In this document: one piece after another, positions 1-10,800 of the stretch
How the letters are laid out: the number at the start of each line of letters is the position of its first letter
How positions within the stretch are numbered: position 1 is the stretch's first letter
Assembly: GCA_037355855.1 (NCBI GenBank)
Contig: JAYLWG010000028.1
Coordinates: 1-11,700 of the forward strand
From: Pseudo-nitzschia pungens
Taxonomy: Eukaryota; Bacillariophyta; Bacillariophyceae; Bacillariales; Bacillariaceae
Direction: 5' to 3'
DNA length: 11,700 bases
Notes under the pieces: generated by a model
Seen by the model: the letters and a program-made list of their open reading frames with translations, nothing else
Told to the model about the DNA's origin: nothing
Databases searched by the model: none
Made by a program: the position numbers and the translations under genes

Positions 1-22
1 TTTAAAAAGTTTTATTATAAAT

Positions 23-164
23 GTTAAACAATAAACATAATATATATAGGAAGCTATAAAGTTAAGAATAGTTTGCCCGGGAGCGGATTCGAACCACTGA
101 CACACGGATCTTCAATCCATTGCTCTACCAACTGAGCTACCCGGGCATATTGTTTATGTTTAAC
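23..164. repeat. imperfect inverted repeat flanking trnF
   Basis: The arm at 23-43 and the arm immediately beside the tRNA at 147-164 are near-complementary. The right arm reads ATATTGTTTATGTTTAAC, and the left arm read in reverse complement differs from it only by a 2-base and a 1-base gap. The arms bracket the tRNA gene. They may be a chance product of A/T-rich spacer, or a remnant of an inversion or duplication around the tRNA. Confidence 0.35.
74..146 (-). tRNA. trnF-GAA: tRNA-Phe (anticodon GAA)
   Basis: The minus strand folds into a complete cloverleaf. It has a perfect 7-bp acceptor stem (GCCCGGG with CCCGGGC, 140-146 with 75-81), a D arm GCTC/GAGC, and an anticodon arm ATGGA-TTGAAGA-TCCGT with one G-T wobble. 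The variable loop is short (GTGTC), and the T arm is AGTGG-TTCGAAT-CCGCT. The anticodon GAA is complementary to 111-113 and reads UUC/UUU, so this is tRNA-Phe. The base after the acceptor stem (74) gives an A discriminator, as usual for tRNA-Phe. CCA is not encoded, which is normal for plastids. There is no intron. It lies downstream of rps2 on the same strand, separated from it by a strong hairpin and a candidate promoter, so it may be transcribed on its own. Confidence 0.97.
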
Positions 165-173
165 TATATTATA

Positions 174-202
174 ATTATATCAAAAAGCTAGAATAATAAC
201 AA
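174..202 (-). promoter_or_regulatory. candidate sigma70-type promoter for trnF
   Basis: On the minus strand a TATAAT (179-174) is preceded at 17 bases by TTGTTA (202-197), which matches 4 of 6 bases of the -35 consensus. Initiation would fall near 167, about 20 bases before the tRNA 5' end. A second TATAAT at 173-168 lacks a clear -35 box. In such A/T-rich sequence a TATAAT match alone is weak evidence. The spacing and position between the rps2 hairpin and the tRNA are what support it. Confidence 0.4.
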
Positions 203-229
203 GAGGAAATATTGTTGATATGTTTAAAT

Positions 230-279
230 TTTTTGAAAATGAATCAAAGTAATCAATTTATTTGATTCATTTCCAAAAA
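230..279 (-). terminator. stable hairpin downstream of rps2 (3'-end processing element or terminator)
   Basis: Positions 230-248 and 261-279 are inverted repeats: a perfect 12-bp stem (237-248 with 261-272), one A-C mismatch, then 6 more pairs, around a 12-base loop. It lies about 45 bases after the rps2 stop codon. Plastid transcripts commonly end in such stem-loops, which stabilise 3' ends against exonucleases, so this probably marks the 3' end of the rpo-rps2 transcript. It is A/T-rich and the outer A/T pairs provide a U-tract in either direction. Whether it terminates or only protects is unknown. Confidence 0.6.
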
Positions 280-324
280 TTCTAGTCCTAATGTTAACGT
301 ATAAACAGCTTTTTTGAACAATTT

Positions 325-1009
325 TTATTTTGTTTGTCCCTTGATAATACTATCTGTTAATAAAGTTAAAATTAGTTTAATTGAACGGACTGCATCATCA
401 TTACCTGGAATTGGAATATCCACTAAATCGGGATCACAGTTTGTATCTAAAATTGAAACAACTGGAATTCCTAATTTACGACATTCTGCAATAGCAGTAA
501 TCTCACGTCGTTGATCAATAACAATAACAACATCAGGTAAACTTGTCATAGATTTAATTCCATCTAAGTATTTACGTAATTTTGCTAATTCTTTACGACG
601 TAATGCTCCTTCTTTTTTTGTTAATAATTCAAAGGTTCCATCAGATTCTTGTTTTTCTAAATCTTTTAATTTTTCAATCCGTTCTTTCATTGTTGACCAA
701 TTTGTAAGCATACCACCTAACCAACGGTGATTAACATAATATGAATTAGAGGCGGTTTGCTTCTTGTGCAATTAATGTTGTTGCTTGACGTTTAGTACCA
801 ACAAATAAAACTTTTTGGTTTTTACTAGCAGCAACTTCTAGATATCTCATTGCTTTTTTTAATAAAGTTGCAGATTGAACTAAATCTAGAATATGAATAT
901 TATTTACTTCACTGTAAATATATGGGAACATTTTTGGATTCCAACGATGAGCTTTATGACCAAAATGAACACCTGCTTCTAATAACTGTGCTAAACTGAT
1001 ATCAGACAT
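325..1009 (-). CDS. rps2: 30S ribosomal protein S2, with one frame change
   Basis: Encodes the plastid small-subunit protein S2 (uS2), which binds on the solvent side of the 30S subunit near S1/S3. The N-terminal reading frame (1009 to about 750) starts [20 protein letters not shown] and contains the S2 signature [16 protein letters not shown], then [10 protein letters not shown]. The second frame continues with [17 protein letters not shown], then the [19 protein letters not shown] and [18 protein letters not shown] blocks. The two frames meet at the GG at 751-752. Removing one base there joins ...QEANR to SNSYYV with no loss, giving 227 residues, the usual length for the family. The start ATG is 16 bases after the rpoC2 stop with no obvious Shine-Dalgarno, so it is probably the last gene of the rpo operon. 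The ATG-like start of the second frame near 771 is not a real start. Identity is certain; the cause of the break is not known. Confidence 0.95.
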
Positions 1010-1025
1010 AATTTTTTTAAATTAC

Positions 1026-4000
1026 TTATTTATAATGTGGACAAATTTCTAAAAAAATATTATCAAATATTAATTTATTTGTCCAGGTTTCTGTTAAAAG
1101 TTCTGACGAATTAAATTCATTATATTGATTATTCATCAAATATTTTCTAAACGAATTTTTGTAATTTTGTGAGCCAGTTCCAGCTGGAATTAAATGACCA
1201 ATAACAATATTTTCTTTTAGACCTCGTAACCAGTCAATTCGGCCTTCAATCGCTGCTTTTGTTAAAACACGTGTTGTCTCTTGGAAGCTTGCAGCCGAGA
1301 TAAAACTTGGATTATTTAAGGCAGCTTTAGTAATACCAAGTAATAATGGAACATAACATGCTATTTGTTTATTCTCGCTCATTAAAATATTATTAATGTA
1401 TTGAATATGATATAAATCAATTACCTCTCGTTGTAATAATGGCGTATCTCCTTCATACGTAATTAAAACTTTTGTTGTCATTTGTTTGATAATAACTTCT
1501 AAATGTTTATCATTAATAGTAACACCTTGAGATTTGTATACAGATTGAACAGAATTTAAGATAAATAATTGAACTTTTTTGAAACTTTTGTGACAGGCTT
1601 CATAATTTTCGATTAATCGTGCATATTTAAAAGTTTTCGTTCGATCGCATAAGAAAAATTTTAATAATCCATAATAATTAAAATAGACTTTAACTAATTT
1701 ATGAGGATTAATTTTTTCATTTTCTTTAATTGGTGTTCCTAGTTTTCTGGAATTCAAAATTAACATCTAAACTTGTTTTTTGTGCTAATAGTCCTCGCTT
1801 TTGACTAGTCGGAATTCTTTTCACCATCATATTTTTCTTCCGCGCCTCTAAAATTTCTTCAATTCTTGGTAAGCCTTGAACAATATCACCCGTAGTTTCT
1901 TTTTCAAGATTTAGTAGACCCAAAGTTTTACCAGATTCAATAAACTCACTATTTTTACAAAATACACTATTTACATCCTGTTCAAAATAATCTTCCGTGA
2001 TTGAATACAATCCAACTGCTTTTATTGATTTTGTGAACGGTTGTTCAGTAAATTTCAATAATGTTAATTGGTTTTTAATTTCATTTGAACTAGCCTTACG
2101 GTTCTCATTTTGTATTAGTTCAGAACTTTGTAATAATACTGTTCGAGCAAATTTAGTTTTATTGACTGGCCTATTGTTATCTAAGTTCGGAGCTAAAATT
2201 GTTTTTAATTGGGTATTTACATTGTTCGTTGTTATAGTGAATTTTTTTGAAAATTTGGGAATTAAACAACTATAGAATTTACCCGCATTCTTTAAGAAAA
2301 GTTTTGAAAATTCTGATTTTAATGTGATTTTTTGATCTTGAAGAGTACTATAATTTAAGTTACGTCGAATTAAAAGTTTTCTTAAATCATAATAATTTAC
2401 TGCGATATTTTGATTAGTAATAGAGCTCAAATTACTATTTGATTGTGGGATAATTTTATATTGCAAGTTTGTTTTTACTTTTAAATTATCACCTTTACAA
2501 TTTGGGAAGAAATATGGGCGACCTTTTTGTATTGTTACAAATTCATCATTTTCAATAATAATTTTACCGGTTTTAGCAAGATTTGATTTACTCATAATAA
2601 AATCATTTAACCCCTTGTTTCCAACTTCAGCTTTGTTTACAACAATACAATCATTATTTGAAATTAAAAAAATCTGTTTCTCATTTTGTTTCTTTATTTT
2701 AAATTTTACAATTTCTAGTGAGTTTGAAGTAAGAGTTTCTAAATACCCTAAAACATTATAATTACTGACAAATTGATTTTTTTGGACTAAGAGACAAGGA
2801 TCGATATTTTTATCTCTTAAATTTGGGGCAATATAATTGTTAAAATGAATTTTTTCAGTAATATTGAAATCAACTGAATTTTTCGGTTTATTATTTGCTA
2901 ATTCAAGGTTAATATGTTTTTTAAATAAATTATTTGTTTTAAAAAGTAGAAGATTCGCAATTAAGTTAACATTTTTAATTCCATTTATACGTTGATTTGA
3001 TTTATAGAAATAAACAGTTTTTTTGATTCTAAATTAAACTGTGATTGTAGATCAGTCTCTCTTTGTTCAAATGGAAGAGTCGCTGCTCCATGTGGGAATT
3101 CATAAATTTGAATTGGACGAACTAAAAGTCGATCTTGACTTTCTTCGTCTAGACATTCACAAAACGATAAATTTTGAATCTTAACATTTGAAAATAAGGC
3201 TTCTCCAGGATAATAAACTTTCCCACCAACTTCATTTAATTTATTTCCTTTATAAACTAACCCAGATTTAATAGAAATTATTTGAGTATTATTGCCTTTC
3301 GGAGTAATCTGTACAATACCTGATGTTTTTGAGAATAAATTAGGAATAAGTTCAAATCCTTTCGAAATAAAATCCCCATCCTCAATAAATAAAATATTTT
3401 GTTCACATTTTATTTTATGAATCTCTTCTTCTAACCAAATCATCGTACGTGATTTGACAATTGGTGTAATTGTATTGGAATTTACTTTTAAGAATTTATC
3501 AACAAATTTTCTAAATTTTGATTCGATGTTTTCTAATTTTTTTTAATTTTCGATTTGCATTTAAAAGTGTTCGTTGGGTGCGAAGTAATTTTCTTGCCGC
3601 ATCTTCTTCTTTACGTTTGGCTTTCTCTAATTTTCGTTTCAGAATTGGGTAAGCTTTATTATCTTTTTCTATTTTTGAAAAACCTTCAGTTAAGAAATAG
3701 ATATCAGACTCCGCTTTTCGAATATCCCATCTTGCTTTTTCAATACTTGTGCCTGATCGAGCAATTGTAATTTCAGCTTTTTGATATTCAATATTAAGTT
3801 CTGTAAGTTCATCCTCATACGAAAATAGACTATAATTATTTTTTTTGGAAGACAATTTGTCTTGTTCGTTGATAATGGTTTAAACTATTTCTAAAATCAT
3901 AATAAAGAATTCCACCTGTCAGAGTTAAAAACGAATTGTTAATCAGAGTTCCTAATTTTTCATTTCTTGTTAACTGTAAACAATTTTTAGAATTATTTTT

Positions 4001-5686
4001 TGAATAGTTAAAGAGTATTTTTTATCGTCTAGGGTTAATAAATAATTTTTATAATTTCGCGAAGCTTTGAATTTCTCTAATTTCGCATTTTTTAATGAAT
4101 GTTTAGTATGATTAATTTTTATTAATCCTTCATATAAAACTTCGTTTATTATTTATGAATGTCACCGAACCACTGTAATGATTAATTAGTTTTGTTCGAA
4201 AAACATAACTAAATGGATTTAATTTATGATCAGGGTAAAAATTTAAAAAAGAATTTAATGGACTATTATATAATTGCCCCGATAAAATCCAAATTAATTT
4301 ATTATGATTTAGCAAATTAACTTTTTGTTTTAATTTGGGTATAAAAATTTCACCACATGTATCACTTAAAATCGTCTTAACTTCTGTTTTAATTTCCTTA
4401 TTCGTATTAATGACTTCACCAATAACTGTATCCTTTGGAAGATATTGATTATTTTTTGGGAATAAAATTGTATTCCGTAAAATATCAATTTTAACTAAAT
4501 CTTCATTTTTATCGGATGGAATTAAAACTAATGAACCAGCATTCTTTGTTACAAGAACATCTTCGCCTCGATTTGTTCTTAACACAACAGTTTTTAATCG
4601 TTTATAGAATTGAATAATTCCATTCATTGGACTAATAATTTGTTGACGAGCTTCTGACGTGAAGATACCACCAGTATGAAATGTCCGCATCGTAAGTTGT
4701 GTACCAGGTTCTCCAATTGATTGACCAGCTAAAATGCCAATCGCTTCTCCAATATCAATTAAGTTTTCATTTGCTAAATCCCATCCATAACATTTTTGAC
4801 AAATTGCTCGATATAATTGACAAGTTAATGGAGAACGAACGGAATATTCAAGAATTTTTTTATCTTTAAATGTTTGAATTAATTCAGGAGTTATTTGAGT
4901 ATTTTGTTTGACCAGTAAAGCTGATGTTTGAGGATCATAAATGGGTTTATTTAAAACCCGTCCTAAAATTTTATCATAAATATCAGACGAATTTGTAAAA
5001 TTTTTGCTTGAAAATACAAATGAATGACTTGTTAAACAGTCTTTCTCACGAATTAAAATATCTTGAGATACATCAATTAAACGACGTGTTAAATATCCAG
5101 AATTAGCCGTTTTTAATGCCGTGTCAACAATCCCTTTACGAGCTCCGTAACCTGACATTAAATAATCAGTAATCGTTAATCCTTCACGAAAATTCTTCTT
5201 AATTGGTAAATTCATAATTTGACCACTTGGGTCAGACATTAAACCTCGCATCCCAACCAACTGACGAACTTGCGATAAGTTACCACGGGCACCTGAAAAA
5301 GCCATGATATAAACCGAGTTAAGAGGATCATAATTTTTAAAATAGTAAATAATCTGATTTTTTAATGATTCACTTGTAAGACTCCAAGTATCAATGATTT
5401 TTTGAAATCTTTCAACATCAGTTATTTTACCCTTTAAAAAAATTTTTTCCGAATTATAAATTTCTTGATTTGCTTTTTCAAGCATAACATTTTTTACAAA
5501 CGGAATTTTTAAATCTTCAATACTAATTGAAATTCCAGCATGACTAGCATATTTAAAACCTAAATATTTTAATTCATCTGCTAATAAACAAGCCTGCATC
5601 GAATCATAACTTGTAAAACTCCATGCTAATAATTGACGTAATTGTTTTTTATCAATTAAAGTATTTTGATAAGTGTAAGTTTTCAT
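1026..5686 (-). CDS. rpoC2: plastid RNA polymerase beta-double-prime subunit, with six frame changes
   Basis: C-terminal half of the split beta-prime subunit of the plastid-encoded RNA polymerase. The first frame (5686-4130) has [21 protein letters not shown], the trigger-loop region [20 protein letters not shown] (residues about 179-198), and a four-cysteine zinc site at C217, C289, C296 and C299, followed by [20 protein letters not shown]. After a long insertion the frame resumes at about 3443. The C-terminal part has [15 protein letters not shown] (near 1875), [32 protein letters not shown] and [14 protein letters not shown]. Frame changes fall at A/T runs at 4145-4147 (one base extra), 3996-4001 (one missing), 3839-3846 (one extra), 3537-3544 (one extra), 3018-3024 (one missing) and 1743-1746 (one extra). 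The net is +2, leaving exactly 1553 codons, so 1552 residues plus stop. That is longer than the typical cyanobacterial protein of about 1300. It starts 28 bases after rpoC1. Confidence 0.95.
3450..4145 (-). other. long, poorly conserved insertion inside rpoC2 with a charged coiled-coil-like segment
   Basis: Between the conserved N-terminal two fifths of RpoC2 and the resumption at [10 protein letters not shown] (3443), the reading is low in conservation. First comes a Lys/Asn-rich stretch ending in LTGGILYYD, a recognisable RpoC2 block. Next is a roughly 110-residue segment (about 3855-3511) rich in Glu, Lys, Arg and Ala with heptad-like spacing, for example [17 protein letters not shown] and [19 protein letters not shown]. 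It continues into [17 protein letters not shown] in the adjacent frame. It resembles a long helical hairpin. Plastid RpoC2 proteins differ strongly in length at such sites. Four of the six rpoC2 frame changes lie in or at the edge of this region. It is not an intron: the sequence is open in one frame or another throughout, and the joins need single bases. Confidence 0.6.
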
Positions 5687-5714
5687 AAAATATATTTAAT
5701 AGGTTATCTTTGAA

Positions 5715-7841
5715 TTATAAAAAATTTAAAGTTTTTTGAATTGTATAATTTAAAATAACGCGACCCGTTGTTGTTTGTAAATATTGCGTAATTACTTCGC
5801 CCTTAGAATCTTTTCGGATTTGTAAGTTTTCATAATATTCAATGATACTATTATCAGATAAGATAACTTTCTTTTGTAAATCTGATCTCTGATAATCTTC
5901 ATCAGTATATCTAATCCATATCGAGGTATGAATTTCAATTTTATCTTGATTGTATGCTAAAATTACATCTTCAAGATTTGCAAAATAATAATTTGAACCT
6001 AATAAACCTGTGATATTATTTGCTGTTAAGTAATAACACCCAAGAACCATATCTTGACTTGGCATAATGATTGGCTCACCGTTTGCCGGTGATAAGAAAT
6101 TATACGGTGCTAACATTAACATATAACATTCGGCCTGGGCTTCCGGTGATAATGGAATATGGACAGCCATTTGATCTCCATCAAAATCAGCATTAAAGGC
6201 TGAACAAACTAAAGGATGCAATTTAATAGCACGCCCTTTTACTAAAATTGGTTCAAATGCTTGGATTCCTAAGCGATGTAATGTGGGAGCACGATTTAAA
6301 AAAATTGGATGGTTTTTTTAAAATTTGTTCTACAACAGGTTTAATTGTTAATTCATCTGACTGAATTAAATTTTTCGCAATTTTTATATTATTTGCCAAA
6401 TTTTGATTAATTAATTCTCGAATAATAAATGGTTGAAATAACTCAATTGCCATTTCATACGGTAAACCACACTGATTTAACTTTAATGTTGGACCAACCA
6501 CAATTACTGAACGTCCTGAATAATCAACACGTTTTCCTAATAAATTTTGACGGAAACGCCCATGCTTCCCTTTAATGATATCTGACAAAGATTTTAGAGG
6601 GCGATTATTTGCACTTAATGCAATTTTACCTCGCTTTCCATTATCAATTAAAGTATCTACTGCTTCTTGTAATAATCGCTTTTCATTTCGAATGATCAAT
6701 TGTGGAGCATCAATCTCTAATAATCTAAGTAATCGATTATTTCTTGTAATAATTCGACGATAAAGCTCATTTAAGTCAGAAGTTGCAAAACGTCCACCTT
6801 CCAATTGAATCATTGGACGCAAAGCAGGAGGAATAATTGGTAAAATAGATAAGATCATCCAAGACGGTTCGGATGCCGTTCCAATTAAGTTTTCTAAAAT
6901 TCGAATCCGTTTAATAGCTTTCTCACGGATTTTATATAATCGATGTTGTTCCCATTTTCTAAACCAATATGAAGCATAATATAATGGTTCTTCTTTATTT
7001 AATACTTTTGTACAAACTAGAACAAAACAACGTGTTCGAGAAATTTCTGATTCCAAATTTAGTTTTTCTAATTCTCGTTTAATCAATGGAGCACCAATTA
7101 AAAACTTGGAGTAGCTTTTAATAAATATTTTGGTGTTTGTTGTCGTCGATTTTGTGGTTTTGGATAAGGTTTTAAAGGGTAATTACTTCTCCCCAATTCT
7201 CGACTTCTTCGATACTGTTGTAAATCCCAATGAAGTCCGTAGAATGAAATCTCATCTTCAGCAATAAAATAAGCTAAGGATGCAAGCTTAATACGTTTAA
7301 TTCTCTCATCCCATAAACTAATAATTGTAGAAGGTGTTAATTTTAAACCATTACAGGTCCAGAAATAATCAAAATTTCTAAGTTTAAGTTTATTTTTACA
7401 TTTGTCTGATTGACTTGTATAGCTTGTATTTAATCGTTTTTCAAATTCTTCTACTTCTAGTAGAAGAGCCATAAAATTTGGTCTACTATTAATGTACCAA
7501 ACATGAGTTACTGGATAAACAAGACTAATATATCCCATTCTGTGTCGACGTACACGAGATTCCGTTAACTCAACACCACAACGCTCACAAATTAATCCAT
7601 CATAACGAACACGTTTATATTTACCACAAGCACACTCGAAACTCCTACTGGGGCCAAAAATGCGCTCACAAAACAATCCATCCATTTCTGGTTTGAATGT
7701 TCTATAATTTATGGTTTCAGGTTTTTGAACTTCCCCTACGAATTGACCATTTGGTAATTTACGATTTGACCATTGTAAAATTCGAAAAGGGGATGCTAAT
7801 TTAATTTTAATATAATTAAATTCTTTTACAAAGTTTTTCAT
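5715..7841 (-). CDS. rpoC1: plastid RNA polymerase beta-prime subunit (N-terminal half), with two frame changes
   Basis: Encodes the subunit that carries the catalytic Mg2+ ligands. The N-terminus has the zinc ribbon C70, C72, C85, C88 (ECACGKYK...LICERCGVE), with the same spacing and numbering as the E. coli beta-prime site. The middle frame (7086-6253) holds [20 protein letters not shown], the clamp and lid region, and [16 protein letters not shown]. The last frame (6221-5715) contains the catalytic motif [12 protein letters not shown] (about 6194-6159), with all three Asp present. Frame one ends at an A run on the plus strand, 7100-7104, where one base is missing. Frame two ends at the T run 6313-6319, where there is one base too many; correcting it continues into [17 protein letters not shown]. 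The two cancel, giving 708 residues, close to the roughly 680 of land plants. The start ATG is 5 bases after the rpoB stop, implying coupled expression. Confidence 0.96.
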
Positions 7842-7846
7842 AATTT

Positions 7847-10800
7847 TTAAAATGAAATATCATCTATATTTGAAGTAGGTAGGAAGGTTTTCGAAAAAGC
7901 ATTATATCTTTCAACAATATTCACTTCCACTTCATATTGTTTCGAGGAACTAAATTTTTGGATTTTATATGTACTCATATCTAAACCAATAGAACGTAAT
8001 TCTTGTAATAATACTTTAAAAGATTCTGGAATTCCAAATTGTGGTATTTGTTGTCCTTTTACAATTGCATTTAATGTTGCATTTCGACCTGGCATATCAT
8101 CTGACTTAATTGTTAAAATTTCTTTTAATGTAAAGGCAGCCCCAAATCCTTCTAATGCCCAAACTTCCATTTCTCCAAATCGTTGCCCACCATGTTGAGC
8201 TTTTCCTCGTAACGGTTGCTGAGTAATCAATGAGTACGGTCCGGTTGCTCGGGAATGCATTTTATCATCAACAAGATGGATCAGTTTTAACATATATGCA
8301 TTTCCAACTGTAATTGGATTTTCAAATTCTTTTCCTGTTCGACCATCGATTAAAACCATTTTACCTGGAGCATAAGGATTAAAAATCCAACTTTTATTTC
8401 TTTTAATAGAAGCTTGACGAAGTTTCTTATTAATCAAAATTCGTGATATTTCTAAACCATACATTTCATCAAATGGTAAAATTTTAAATCGACAATTTAA
8501 TTTGTCTCCCGCAAATCCTAATAAACATTCGTATAACTGACCAACATTCATTCGAGAAGGAACCCCTAAAGGATTTAAAATAATATCAATTGGTGTTCCA
8601 TCCGGTAAGAATGGCATATCTTGACGTGCTAAAATTCGTGAAATAATACCTTTGTTACCATGGCGACCAGCAATCTTATCACCAACTTGAATTTTTCGAA
8701 TTTGAGCAATAAATACATAGATTTTTTCAGATTTATATGTCAATTTTGTTTTCCGATTAAATGTAACTGTTTCAATAACACGTCCCGATTCACCATGAGG
8801 CATTCTATAAGAATTATCTTTTACTCCTTTGGCTTTTGTACTGAAAATTGCACGTAACAGCTTTGATTCTGGTAATTGTTCGTAAGCATTTGTTGAAACA
8901 ACTTTTCCAACTAAAATATCTCCAGATTTTACAAATGTACCAACTCTTACAATTCCATCATCATTTAAATGTTTGACTTCAGACAAGTTTAAATTTGGAA
9001 TCATTTTCATTGTTTGTTCAGAGATTTCTGCATTCCGATTAATTTCAATTTTGTATCGTTCGATATGAATTGAAGTGAAAATATCATCATAAACTAAACG
9101 TTCACTAATTAAAATAGCATCCTCAAAGTTATACCCTTGCCATGGCATATAAGCAATTAACGTATTTTGACCCAATGATAATTCACTACTTGTAATTGCT
9201 GGACCATCACTAAGAATTTGTCCAGATTGAATTTTTTCACCTTTCCAAACAATTGGACGCTGATTAATGCAAGTTTGTTGATTAGAACGTAAGTATTTCT
9301 GTAATTTATAAATTACTTTTTTATTATTACTATCTTTAATAATAATTTTATTTGCAGTTACCGAATTAACAATTCCGGAAATATGAGCATTTAATGTCAT
9401 CCCCGAATCAATAGCGATTTGATTTTCTAATCCTGTACCAACAATTGGTTTTTGTGGGAAAATTAGTGGAACCGATTGACGCTGCATATTTGAGCCCATT
9501 AATGCTCGGTTTGCATCATCGTGTTCAAAGAATGGAATTAAAGATGCCGCAACGGAAACAACTTGAATTGTTGAAATTGAAATAAAATCAACTTCAGATG
9601 GTGTTACATTAATAAAATCTTGTTTATATCGAACTGAAATAATATTTTTTATTAAATAATTATCTTTGTTTGTCGCAATATCCGCAGGCGCAATTTTGTA
9701 TAAATCTTCAACTTCCGCAGTTAAATAAATTGGGTTTCCAGTTTTTTAAAACTTTTCCGTTGATTACTCGCCAAAACGGAGTTTCTAAGAATCCAAGCTT
9801 ATTAACTCGAGCACATGTTGTTAAGGATGCAATTAAACCAACATTTTGTCCTTCTGGTGTCTCAATTGGACAAATTCGACCGTAATGACTTGGATGAATA
9901 TCACGAACAGAAAAACTAATGTGATCTCGATTCAATCCACCGGGGCCTAAACCACTAATTCGACGCCGATGTGTTAATGAAGAAAGAGGATTAGTTTGAT
10001 CTAAATATTGTGATAATTGACTAGACCCGAAAAATTCTCGAATTGTGGCATTAATAACACTAAAATTTAGAAGATAATTCGATTCAATAGTATTTGTTTG
10101 ATTTCTTAATTTTCGAACTAATCTTTGGAATCCTATTCGGAATAAGTTTTGTAATAATTCACCAATAGATCGAACTCGTTTATTTTTAAGATGATCAATA
10201 TCATCTGGAACGGCTTTTGAAATTGTTAATGAAATTAATTTATCAATAATCGCAAAAATATCTTCATAAGTAATTATTTGAAGACGGTTACTAATTTTTA
10301 AACTTAATCGATTATTAATTTTTAATCGTCCTACTTTTCCCAAGTTATAATAATTCGGATCAAAAATTTGTGAAAATTCAGAAATATTTTTAAAATATTC
10401 AAGATTCGAATCAAATCGACTAATAGGTTGTTTTAAATAGGTTGAATTAATTAAAAGTGGTTTATTAAAATAGAAGAAATCAGAATAATATAAATTTTGA
10501 TAAATTTCTAAATCCGTCAATCCCATTTCTTTTAAGAGTATAAGAATAGGTTTTTGAGTAATTTTATCTAATTGAATAATAAGTTCTTCTTCTTGATTTT
10601 TAATTGGGTAATTGTAGGCATTAAGTTTTGTATTCTTTTGAAAATTGAATCGAATCCATGATCCATATTCTGGGATTAAAGTAGCTGTATATAATTCTTT
10701 ATCATTATATTTTTTATGATAATTGGTTTTAATTTCATGATCCTTTTGATATAAAAGTAATTGAGTTTTACTTTTTAAATATTTATCTCGTTTTTTTAGA

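Noticed and set aside
314..514. Plus-strand open frame of 66 codons
   Set aside because: It lies antisense to rps2 and has no recognisable product. The minus-strand frame carries clear S2 motifs.
1997..2275. Plus-strand open frame of 92 codons, Phe/Asn/Val-rich and membrane-like
   Set aside because: It is antisense to rpoC2; the hydrophobic look comes from the complement of Lys/Asn codons.
3555..3770. Plus-strand open frame of 71 codons with a hydrophobic look
   Set aside because: It is the complement of the Lys/Glu-rich rpoC2 insertion.
3511..3855. Stand-alone 114-residue coiled-coil protein starting at a TTG
   Set aside because: It has no start signal. It joins in phase on both sides to rpoC2 by single-base changes at A/T runs, so it is an internal piece.
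6575..6763. Plus-strand frame over rpoC1, and similar ones at 8660-8857 and 9670-9885 over rpoB
   Set aside because: These are shadows of strongly conserved polymerase sequence on the other strand.
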